Source of the DNA: DAOMOD01 sp035444205
GTDB taxonomy: Bacteria; Pseudomonadota; Gammaproteobacteria; Xanthomonadales; BPKI01
Reading direction: 5' to 3'
NCBI GenBank assembly: GCA_035444205.1
Contig: DAOMOD010000002.1
Span: 1 to 58,990 of the forward strand
DNA: 58,990 nucleotides
Position numbers and translations under genes: made by a program. Positions 9,829 through 16,945 of the stretch are shown piece by piece. The notes under the pieces are model-generated. The model worked only from the letters and a program-made list of their open reading frames with translations. It made no database searches and was not told where the DNA came from. The first letter of the stretch is position 1. Each line of letters starts with the position of its first letter.

Positions 9829-10398
9829 TCAGCGCAGCCGCGCATGCAGCCATGCACGCGCGGCGCGCCAGTTGCGGACCGCGGTAGACACCGAAACGCC
9901 GAGCACATCGGCGGCCTCTTCCACCGAGAGTCCGGCGAAATAGCGCAACTCGATCAGTCGCACGGACTCGGGGTCCTCGCGCTCGAGCTCCGCCAGCGCC
10001 GACTCCAGGTTCAAGGCATCCGCAGGCTCGACGCCTGGCGACGCGGCGTTCTCGGCGACCCGGTCCAGGGTGATACGCAGGGCACCTCCGCCGCGCTTGT
10101 CGCACGACCTGCCCTTCAGGTGGTCGAGCACAACCCGACGCACGACGCGTGCGGCAATAGCGAGGAAATGTTGTCGGTTCTGCCAGCGAGGTTCGCGCTG
10201 CCCGAACAGCTTGATGAAAGCCTCATTGGCGAGGTCGCCAGCCTGAAGCGTGATCGGTCCGGACAGACGATCAAGGTGACGACCAGCCATCGCCAGCACG
10301 CGCGGATAAAGAAGCGCCATCAGCTCATTCTCCGCCGCACTGTCGCCGGAGCGCCAGGCGCCGAGAAGCGCAGTGATTTCCTGCTGGATTTCGGACAT
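9829..10398 (-). CDS. ECF-subfamily RNA polymerase sigma factor
   Basis: A 189-residue sigma-70 family protein of the ECF type often paired with Ser/Thr kinases. Region 2 includes LANEAFIKLFGQ and a segment resembling the -10-binding helix (RVVRRVVLDHLKGR). Region 4 has RLIELRYFAGLSVEEAADVL followed by a helix-turn-helix (SVSTAVRNWRAARAWL). The start was put at MSEIQQE (10398); the upstream 29 in-frame codons are not sigma-like. It has no anti-sigma gene next to it. It converges on the kinase-secreted protein pair, so it may direct transcription of that system, with the kinase as the likely upstream signal. Confidence 0.9.
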   Translation of the reverse strand: MSEIQQEITALLGAWRSGDSAAENELMALLYPRVLAMAGRHLDRLSGPITLQAGDLANEAFIKLFGQREPRWQNRQHFLAIAARVVRRVVLDHLKGRSCDKRGGGALRITLDRVAENAASPGVEPADALNLESALAELEREDPESVRLIELRYFAGLSVEEAADVLGVSVSTAVRNWRAARAWLHARLR

Positions 10399-11311
10399 CT
10401 GCGTTACTCGGACCAAGATGTGGTCAAGCCTCGACGGCCAACGACTACCCATCCATCGACATGACATTGCAGTGAGCTGATTCACTCAGCTCTCATACCT
10501 CCAGCCGCCCCCAAGATTTCGCGCCCTGCAAATCGTATGCAGCCAACAGTCTAACCTGCACGGCCCGCCACTCCCTGGCAGTACCGCAAGATGGCCTGGA
10601 TGGAAAGACGAAACAACGGGCATGGTCAGCTGGGGACCGGGGGAGCGCGCCCATTCGACGCCAATCGCAGCAACCGGCAGTCGGAGATTGCTTCCATCTG
10701 GCGATGAGCCCTTTGAAGGAGAAGGTGCCGTCGGATGATCCTGGAAGATTCCGGATCCGAACGCACTTGGGTTGGGATGTTCTATGCGCGAACGCCCCGG
10801 TCGACATGCGCCCCGTGTCGATTCTTCGTCCGGCTTCTCTGTCGCAGACGAGTAGCCTTCCCGGCGTTCCCGTTCGACCAAGTCGTCGTGCTGCGCGGGA
10901 GCCTGAACGAGACACCTCACTGGACGAGTCTCTCCAGCTGAGACAGGGCCTGGCTTCAATCGCGACTCCTTCTTGCACCAGTATCCGGCCATGAACCGAC
11001 CCAAACTTCCCGACGAACTGCGCGACCTCATCCTGGCGATGGCGCGCCGGCCAGATGTGCATTCGGTGTCCCGGACATATGGTTCAAGCGCAAGACGCTA
11101 GAGGAAAGGATGCGCGGGCACATCCACATTCCCTACGAGGGTGTCTGTGGTGCCGACCTCTTCGTGTATCCCGACTGGCGGAAGATCTACCCGGAGGCAT
11201 GGGCGAAGGAAGGTGCAACACTCCACAGTGCAACCTTTGCCAAACCCTGCAATCACCTGCTGATCGAACAGGACCAAGGCAAACCCGCCTGCGCGACGCG
11301 CATCGGCCCCT
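10399..11311. other. Gene-poor stretch, no convincing gene
   Basis: About 900 bases with no ORF I can support. Two short pieces look weakly protein-like. One is a 37-codon ORF from the ATG at 10991 (RPKLPDELRDLILAMARRPD), which recalls the start of an integrase-type transposase core. The other is an ORF from 11110 (GADLFVYPDWRKIYPEAW). Neither continues into a recognised domain. I read the stretch as decayed sequence next to the nucleotidyltransferase pair. Confidence 0.4.
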
Positions 11312-11788
11312 TCACCGAGTGCGTTGGCGCAGCACTTCTTCAAGCAACTCGACGGCTGCTATGTCCTTGGCGCGTCCCATGCGCTTCTTTTCGGCAATCA
11401 GCGCCTCCAGGTCCAGCACCCTCAGCGACCCCATGCGCATGTTGATTTCCGAAGACACGCCCAGCAAATCCTCGTAACGCTGCTGCTCGCCGATGAAGCC
11501 GAGAACGTCCAGCGGCCCGGCCCGCGTCATCAACAGCAGGTGACCACCGGCAAGAATGTCCTCGACGGTGGGCCGAATGATTGTCTGGTGCTCGCGAAAG
11601 CGGGCCTCGAGTTGAGAAAGGGCCCGGGCCAGGCGTTCGGCATTGGCATCGGTGAGCCTGACCAGGGTGTCGAGATCAAAGGTGGTGGTCGGGGCTCCGT
11701 GGATGACGGCGGCCACCCCGCCGACCACCATGTACTCAACCTCGTGTCGGTTGAGGACTTCCAGGATCTCGCGAAAGCTGGGCGTCAT
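11312..11788 (-). CDS. Nucleotidyltransferase-fold protein, AbiEii/MNT-like
   Basis: A 158-residue protein with the minimal nucleotidyltransferase signature: a GG pair at 23-24 (VVGGVAAVIHGAP) followed by a D-x-D pair (D38, D40 in TTTFDLDTLVRL). These proteins transfer a nucleotide to an RNA or protein target. Many act as the toxin or antitoxin half of small two-gene modules (AbiEii/MenT-like or MNT/HEPN), but related solo proteins of unknown role are also common. The upstream small gene overlaps its start by 53 bases, indicating an operon. The C-terminal helix-rich part (LEALIAEKKRMGRAKDIAAVELLEEV) is typical of this family. Confidence 0.75.
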   Translation of the reverse strand: MTPSFREILEVLNRHEVEYMVVGGVAAVIHGAPTTTFDLDTLVRLTDANAERLARALSQLEARFREHQTIIRPTVEDILAGGHLLLMTRAGPLDVLGFIGEQQRYEDLLGVSSEINMRMGSLRVLDLEALIAEKKRMGRAKDIAAVELLEEVLRQRTR

Positions 11789-11930
11789 GGTCTGCCCTCA
11801 GGGATTGGAGGAACACCACGCGTGTTTCCAGCTCGGCCAGTCGCTGATCGGGTGTGAGCGCGGCAAACCACCGGACCAGCGATGGGTCATGCCCGGATTT
11901 CGATGGGAGTGCGGAGCGCTCTTCCTTCAT
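11736..11930 (-). CDS. Small protein paired with the nucleotidyltransferase
   Basis: A 64-residue, helix-prone protein (SLVRWFAALTPDQRLAELE) translated ahead of the nucleotidyltransferase and overlapping it by 53 bases. From family knowledge, small proteins with a similar P-S-L-x-x-W ... L-T-P-x-x-R-L pattern often precede such nucleotidyltransferases in Proteobacteria. It could be the antitoxin or a partner subunit. The tail after about residue 50 overlaps the next gene and is probably not conserved. Its role is inferred from position only. Confidence 0.55.
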   Translation of the reverse strand: MKEERSALPSKSGHDPSLVRWFAALTPDQRLAELETRVVFLQSLRADHDAQLSRDPGSPQPTRG

Positions 11931-11979
11931 GACCGGATTATACGATCAATTGAAATGTCCGGTTCGCGGGACTGGCAGC

Positions 11980-12117
11980 ACTCCGAATGGGCTGACGCAG
12001 AGCGGCGCGGGACCACCGGACGGCCAGATCCTGACATGGAATATCGGCGATCTGCCTGTCGGAACCGTCATCTGCCCCATTGATTTCTCGGTCGACCCTG
12101 GGGCCACGGCACCCTGA
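11980..12117 (+). pseudogene. Fragment of a DUF11-type surface-protein repeat
   Basis: The frame reads PNGLTQSGAGPPDGQILTWN, then IGDLPVGTVICPIDFSVDPG, and stops at 12115-12117. The pattern 'L-x-W-x-I-G-D-L-P-x-G ... F-x-V' is the one seen in DUF11/conserved repeat domains of secreted proteins. There is no start and no upstream domain, so this is a truncated remnant of a once larger secreted gene, cut off near 11980. Confidence 0.55.
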
Positions 12118-12167
12118 TGAACGGCGCCTGCTTCGGCTCGAAACCACAAGGAATCCGTCGTTCCAGC

Positions 12168-12190
12168 CCTTCGACAGGCTCAGGACAAGC
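12168..12190. repeat. Dispersed repeat with GACAGGCTCAGGACAAGC core
   Basis: The sequence CTTCGACAGGCTCAGGACAA belongs to a well-known class of short extragenic repeats (reverse complement TTGTCCTGAGCCTGTCGAAG) found in many proteobacterial genomes. Only one half-site was seen here. It lies in the 300-base gap before the first S74 gene, and I see nothing else in that gap. Confidence 0.6.
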
Positions 12191-12421
12191 CGCGCCATCT
12201 TGCTACGCCGCGTTCTCCGTCGACAGCTCGGCCTGTTGCAAGACATGCTGCGTCGCGCCTTCTGCCAGATCCGGGGGGTATCCGTACCTGACCTGTCAAC
12301 CGAAGCGCAGCGCCGGCTCCGTGTCCGCTTTTCCCACCGCGCGGTGTTTTCAACCCGGAGAGCGGCAGGCCGGTGCGTGGCTGCCGTTTGTCCATCCACC
12401 GAGTTGAACGGAGCCGAGATC

Positions 12422-14305
12422 ATGTCTGTACGAATCCCGTTGGCCGCCGCAGGGGCCGTCCTTCTGAGTCTTGCCGGCGTCGCGCAGGCGGGCAGCTTCA
12501 CCTACCGCGGCTATCTGGAAGACGGCGCGGCGCCGGCCGAGGGGCGCTACGACTTCCGGCTGACGCCTTACGCCGACGCCACCACGCCGATTCCGGCCGG
12601 TGCGGCGGCGCTGGTCGAGGGCGTGGTGCTGAATGCCGGCCAGTTCGCCGCGGCGCTGGATGCTGATGCCATACCGGGCCATCTCGACCAGGCCTGGCTC
12701 GAGGTCGAGGTGCGCGCCGAGGGCGAAGGCGGCTGGTGGGCGCTGCCGGGGCGCCAGGTGGTTGCGCCCAAGGGTGCGCTGTGTCCGCCGAGTTGGGAGC
12801 TTACAGGTAATGCCGGCACCAACCCGGCGACGAATTTCCTGGGCACCACCAACGATCAGCCGATCGAGCTGCGTGTGCGCAACGGTCGCGGCTTCCGCAT
12901 CGAGCCCAGTCCGAACTTCTGGAACGGGCTGCCGCTGACCATCAACACCATCGGCGGCAGCCACGGCAATCTGCTGACCGCCGGCGTGCGTGGCGCCACC
13001 ATCTCGGGCGGCGGCGTCGCGCCGGGGGCGACCGATCCCGACTTCACCGGCGTCTCGCGCAACCGCATCACCGACCACTACGGCGTGGTCGGCGGCGGCT
13101 TCAACAATCGAGCCGGCAACGACGGCGGCACGCTGATCGATGCCTCCAACGCCACCGTCGGCGGCGGGCGCGACAACGTCGCCAGCGGACGCCACAGCAC
13201 GGTGGCGGGCGGCAGGGGCAACATCGCTTCGGCCAGCGAGAGCAGCGTGCTCGGCGGCCAGACCAACACCGCCAGCGGCGCACGTAGCGTGGCAGGCGGC
13301 GGTTTGAACAATCTGGTGTCGGGCGGGCACGCTGCCGCACTGGGCGGAATCGGCAACCTCGTGAGCGGCTCGAGCGCGTTCCTCGGCGCCGGCAATGACG
13401 GTGTTGCCAGCGGCTCCCTGAGCGTCATCGCCGGCGGACAGGCCAACACCGCCAGCGGCATGCGTGGCGCGGTGCTCGGCGGTGTCAACAACAGCGCCAG
13501 CGGCAACGATAGTTCGATCACTGGCGGCTCCGGCAACTGCGCGGGTGGCACCAATTCCTGGGCGGGCGGCAACCGCGCCAAGGTGCGTCCCGGCACCAAT
13601 GCCGGCGAGCCTGGGCAGGGCTGTGCCGGCATCGGCGGAACCGGCACCACGACCGGCGACGCCGGCACCTTCATCTGGGCGGACAACCAGAACGCCGACT
13701 ACGTCAGCGGCGGCCCCAACCGCTTCCTGGTGCGCGCCTCCGGAGGCGTCGTGTTCACCGCCGACTCCATCAACAATCCCCAGGACAATCTTCTGCGCGT
13801 CAACGGCACGCTTCGCCTTGATACCCTGGGCAGCGCCGGCGCCACGACGCTTTGCAGAAACGCCGTCAACCAGATCGCCAGTTGCTCTTCCAGCGCGCGC
13901 TACAAGTCCGATATTGCCGATCTTGACTCGGGCATCGATATCGTCGAGCGCCTGCGCGCGGTGAGCTACGTCTGGAGCGCGTCGGGCGAATCGGACATCG
14001 GCTTCGTCGCCGAGGAGGTCGCCGCCATCGATCCGCGCCTGGTCACCAGGAACGAAGCGGGCGAGGTCGAGGGCGTAAAGTACGATCGCCTCAGCGCACT
14101 GCTTGCGGTGGCAGTGCAGACTCTGGCTGCCCGGTACGACGAACAGGCTGCGACGCTAGCCGCACTGCAGGCCGAGAACGCCCGGCTGAGTGAACGCATG
14201 TCCACGATCGATGCCGACCAATCCCGGTCGCTGGCAGAGCTGCGTGCCGAACTGGCCCTGCTGCGCGAGCTGGTGGCGCCGGCGGTCGCCGACGGAGGGC
14301 GCTGA
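12422..14305 (+). CDS. Surface protein: YadA-like head repeats plus peptidase S74 chaperone (copy 1)
   Basis: A 627-residue exported protein. The signal peptide ends at about A23 (LLSLAGVAQA). An N-terminal beta domain (FTYRGYLEDGAAPAEGRYDF) comes next. From about 190 to 385 there are repeats of roughly 14 residues of the type VGGGxxNxASGxxS, as in trimeric YadA/adhesin heads. From about 490 comes a peptidase-S74 (intramolecular chaperone) domain (ARYKSDIADLDSGIDIVERL, then DIGFVAEEVAAIDP). A C-terminal coiled coil (LAALQAENARLSERMSTIDA) ends the protein. S74 domains drive trimerisation and may self-cleave. The start at 12422 has a GGAG about 9 nt upstream; the in-frame ATG at 12080 is rejected. 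It is paralogous to the gene at 14839. Confidence 0.88.
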   Translation: MSVRIPLAAAGAVLLSLAGVAQAGSFTYRGYLEDGAAPAEGRYDFRLTPYADATTPIPAGAAALVEGVVLNAGQFAAALDADAIPGHLDQAWLEVEVRAEGEGGWWALPGRQVVAPKGALCPPSWELTGNAGTNPATNFLGTTNDQPIELRVRNGRGFRIEPSPNFWNGLPLTINTIGGSHGNLLTAGVRGATISGGGVAPGATDPDFTGVSRNRITDHYGVVGGGFNNRAGNDGGTLIDASNATVGGGRDNVASGRHSTVAGGRGNIASASESSVLGGQTNTASGARSVAGGGLNNLVSGGHAAALGGIGNLVSGSSAFLGAGNDGVASGSLSVIAGGQANTASGMRGAVLGGVNNSASGNDSSITGGSGNCAGGTNSWAGGNRAKVRPGTNAGEPGQGCAGIGGTGTTTGDAGTFIWADNQNADYVSGGPNRFLVRASGGVVFTADSINNPQDNLLRVNGTLRLDTLGSAGATTLCRNAVNQIASCSSSARYKSDIADLDSGIDIVERLRAVSYVWSASGESDIGFVAEEVAAIDPRLVTRNEAGEVEGVKYDRLSALLAVAVQTLAARYDEQAATLAALQAENARLSERMSTIDADQSRSLAELRAELALLRELVAPAVADGGR

Positions 14306-14306
14306 G

Positions 14307-14597
14307 GTGCGCGCTCTGGTGGCCGCCACATTGGCGGGTCTGCTTGCGTGCGCCGCGAGTGCGCATGCGCGCGACGCCGACAGTCCCGAGCAACCCTCGC
14401 GCTTTGCAATGCGTGAGGCACGAGTCGAGCCTGAAGCAACGGTGGCCGATGATCGCTACCGTCTGCGCGCTCAGTTTGTCCGCTACGGGGGCGCAGCAGA
14501 GATGGAGGCACTGGGCCTGCGGTTGCAGTCGCAACTGGTGGCCAAGGGCTCGGGCTGCACGGTGCCAGCCGCCATCTTCGCGGACGGTTTCGAATAG
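14307..14597 (+). CDS. Small secreted protein ending in IFADGFE (copy 1)
   Basis: A 96-residue protein from a GTG start that begins one base after the S74 gene stop; GGAGGG about 8 bases upstream serves as its ribosome site. It has a signal peptide (ALVAATLAGLLACAASAHA), a short mature part with an EPSRF motif, and ends in AAIFADGFE. It aligns with the small protein at 16658 (EPSRF, then a polar segment, then L-x-x-x-L-x-A-K-G, then IF-x-DGFE). No known domain is recognised. Its invariable position behind an S74 protein suggests a partner role on the cell surface. Confidence 0.75.
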   Translation: MRALVAATLAGLLACAASAHARDADSPEQPSRFAMREARVEPEATVADDRYRLRAQFVRYGGAAEMEALGLRLQSQLVAKGSGCTVPAAIFADGFE

Positions 14598-14838
14598 ACG
14601 AAGGCGACCTCAGCGCCGGGACGCGTCTTGTACCGGCACGCGCAGAAGCGGACATTGGCCCAGGTCGTCACGGCACGGATCGGCCCAGCGTGGCGGCCGG
14701 TTGGGCCGGCGCCGCGGTGGGGTCCCGGCGCGCGTCGCTGCCGGTACAGACGTCCGTGTCCTGTCCAGCGGCTGTACCGCGATGAAGGGGGAGACGGCGT
14801 CGCGCAGTGCGACGCGGCATCGCTGCTGGTGACCTCCG

Positions 14839-16656
14839 ATGACCAAGCTCATCCCGCTGGCCCTGGCCATGACCTGCGCGCTTCTCGCGGACGCAGCATT
14901 CGGTCAGCAGTTTACCTATCGCGGCCAACTCGACGACGGCGGCGCGCCGGCCGAGGGTCGCTACGACCTGCGCGTGCAGCTCTTCGTCGACCGCGCCGGC
15001 ATGCATCCGCTGGCAGCGCCGGTGGAGCTGCACGGCGTTCAGGTCAGCGGCGGCGAGTTCGCCGTGGCGCTCGATGTCGGCGAGCTGCCGGCGCAGTTGC
15101 AGTCGGGCTGGATCGAGGTCGCGGTGAAGGCGGAGGACGACGGCGACTACTGGCTCCTGCCGGACAAGGCTTCGGTCGCACTCAAGGGCGCGCTGTGCCC
15201 GGCGGCCTGGGAACTGGCCGGCAACGCCGGCACCAGCGCCGCGTCCAACTTCCTCGGCACCAGCGACAGTCAGGCCCTGGTGCTCAGGGTGAACAACCAG
15301 CGTGCATTGCGTATCGAACCGCATGTCACGAGCCCGAGGCTGCTTGGCGGTCACCCCAGCAACAGCATGACCGAGGTGGCCGGCGCCACCATCGGCGGTG
15401 GCGGCACCAACACGCAACCGAATGCCGTGTCCAGCAGTTACGGCACCATCTCCGGAGGAAGGGGCAACTCGGTATCGGGTCTTCTCAGCACCATCGGCGG
15501 TGGCGAGGACAACCTTGCTCCGGGCGCCTACAACACCATCGGCGGCGGGCGCGGCAACCTGACCGGGGTGGTGGTCGATGCCACCATCGGGGGCGGCGCG
15601 AGCAATCGCGCCACCGGCCAGACCAGTACTGTCGGCGGTGGCTTCGATAACATCGCCAGTGCCTTGACCAGTACCATCGGCGGCGGCCTGACCAACCGCG
15701 CCAGCGCCGACGATGCCACCATCGCAGGCGGCCGCAGCAACCAGGCCAGCGGCACGGCGGCCAGTATCGGCGGCGGCAACGGCAACCTCGCCTCGGGCAT
15801 CAACGCAAGCATTGGGGGCGGATTCTCGAACCAGGCCACCAACACCAACGCCACCGTCGGCGGCGGCAGCAGCAACCGCGCGCGTGGCTTCGGCAATGTC
15901 ATCGCCGGCGGCTTCGACAACCAGACCCGCGGTCAGTACTCGACGGTGGGCGGCGGCAGCGGCAACTGCGCGGCTGGCGACTACAACTGGGTGGCAGGAC
16001 GCCGTGCCAAGGTTGCGGTGCCGTTGGGAACCGCCGACGGTCCTTGCACCCTGCAGCACGACGCTTTGGCGAACAGCGGCGTGTTCGTGTGGGCCGACGG
16101 CAACAATCACGACTTCGTTGCGATCGGCAGCAACAGCTTCCAGGCACGCGCAACCGGCGGTTTCAGGATGGTGTCGGCCGTCGACGCGAGCACCGGCAAC
16201 CCGACGGCAGGCACGCGTCTGGACGCAGGGACCAGCAGCTGGACCTCACTCAGCGACCGTGCCAGCAAGACCGACATCGTCAGCCTCGATGCCGGCATGG
16301 TGCTGGCGCGGGTGGTGGACATGCCGATGTACTTCTGGCGCTGGAAGGCCGACCCCGAGGGCCGCCGCCACATCGGCCCGATGGCGCAGGATTTCCATGC
16401 CGCCTTCGGCCTGAACGGCGACGACGACCGGCATATCGTCACCATTGACGGCATCGGCGTGGCGCTGGCCGCAGTCCAGGGCCTGAATGCCAGGCTGGAG
16501 TCGGAGAACGCCGAACTGCGTCAGGACAACCATGCCCTGGCAGCGCGGCTGACTGTGCTGGAGACACGTCAGCAGGCCGAACTGGCCGCCCTGCGCGAAG
16601 AACTCGCCTTGCTGCGCGAGCTGGTGGCGCCCGCCGTCGCCGGCGGAGCACGCTGA
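14839..16656 (+). CDS. Surface protein: YadA-like head repeats plus peptidase S74 chaperone (copy 2)
   Basis: A 605-residue paralogue of the protein at 12422 with the same order of parts. There is a signal peptide to about residue 22 (LALAMTCALLADAAFG), an N-terminal domain (FTYRGQLDDGGAPAEGRYDL), and head repeats at about 175-375 (TIGGGASNRATGQTSTVGGG). A cysteine-containing junction (GGGSGNCAAGDYNWVAG) matches GSGNCAGGTNSWAGGN in copy 1. The S74 chaperone domain starts at about 470 (SDRASKTDIVSLDAG, MAQDFHAAFG), and a C-terminal coiled coil ends in LLRELVAPAVAGGAR, nearly the same as copy 1. The 241-base gap before it shows no gene. Confidence 0.88.
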   Translation: MTKLIPLALAMTCALLADAAFGQQFTYRGQLDDGGAPAEGRYDLRVQLFVDRAGMHPLAAPVELHGVQVSGGEFAVALDVGELPAQLQSGWIEVAVKAEDDGDYWLLPDKASVALKGALCPAAWELAGNAGTSAASNFLGTSDSQALVLRVNNQRALRIEPHVTSPRLLGGHPSNSMTEVAGATIGGGGTNTQPNAVSSSYGTISGGRGNSVSGLLSTIGGGEDNLAPGAYNTIGGGRGNLTGVVVDATIGGGASNRATGQTSTVGGGFDNIASALTSTIGGGLTNRASADDATIAGGRSNQASGTAASIGGGNGNLASGINASIGGGFSNQATNTNATVGGGSSNRARGFGNVIAGGFDNQTRGQYSTVGGGSGNCAAGDYNWVAGRRAKVAVPLGTADGPCTLQHDALANSGVFVWADGNNHDFVAIGSNSFQARATGGFRMVSAVDASTGNPTAGTRLDAGTSSWTSLSDRASKTDIVSLDAGMVLARVVDMPMYFWRWKADPEGRRHIGPMAQDFHAAFGLNGDDDRHIVTIDGIGVALAAVQGLNARLESENAELRQDNHALAARLTVLETRQQAELAALREELALLRELVAPAVAGGAR

Positions 16657-16657
16657 C

Positions 16658-16945
16658 ATGCCCGCCTGGTTTCTGCTGATGTCGTTGGCCTCGGCGCCGC
16701 TTGCGGCGCAGCCGCAGGTCGCGCCCGAGCCGTCGCGCTTCGAGGTGCGCGGCCAGACCTTGCAGCCAGTCGCTTCAGCAAGCGCCAACGGCCGCTTCCA
16801 GCTGCGATCCAGTCTGAGCCCGCGCAGCGGCGGCGAAGAGCCCTTGAAGGGGGTCGGATTTGCCCTGAGCGCCCGCCTGCTGGCCAAGGGCAAGGCCCTG
16901 TGCCCGGGCCTTGCGGACATCTTCAAGGACGGCTTCGAAGGCTAG
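16658..16945 (+). CDS. Small secreted protein ending in IFKDGFEG (copy 2)
   Basis: A 95-residue protein starting one base after the S74 gene (copy 2) stop, as in copy 1. It has a signal peptide (WFLLMSLASAPLAAQ), the EPSRFEVRG block, LSARLLAKGKALCPG and the C-terminal IFKDGFEG. Its last four bases (CTAG, 16942-16945) also contain the stop codon of the convergent kinase gene. The function is unknown; it presumably acts outside the cytoplasm with the S74 protein. Confidence 0.75.
   Translation: MPAWFLLMSLASAPLAAQPQVAPEPSRFEVRGQTLQPVASASANGRFQLRSSLSPRSGGEEPLKGVGFALSARLLAKGKALCPGLADIFKDGFEG

Noticed and set aside
10991..11101. 37-codon ORF resembling the start of an integrase-type transposase core
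   Set aside because: The similarity covers only about 20 residues and no downstream catalytic motif is seen.
11110..11445. 111-codon ORF containing GADLFVYPDWRKIYPEAW
   Set aside because: It runs antisense into the nucleotidyltransferase gene and its second half is that gene's shadow. The first half matches nothing I know.
13078..13686. Long minus-strand ORF in the S74 gene, rich in Pro, Leu and Ala
   Set aside because: It is the antisense shadow of the Gly/Asn/Ser head repeats. The same artefact appears in the second copy.
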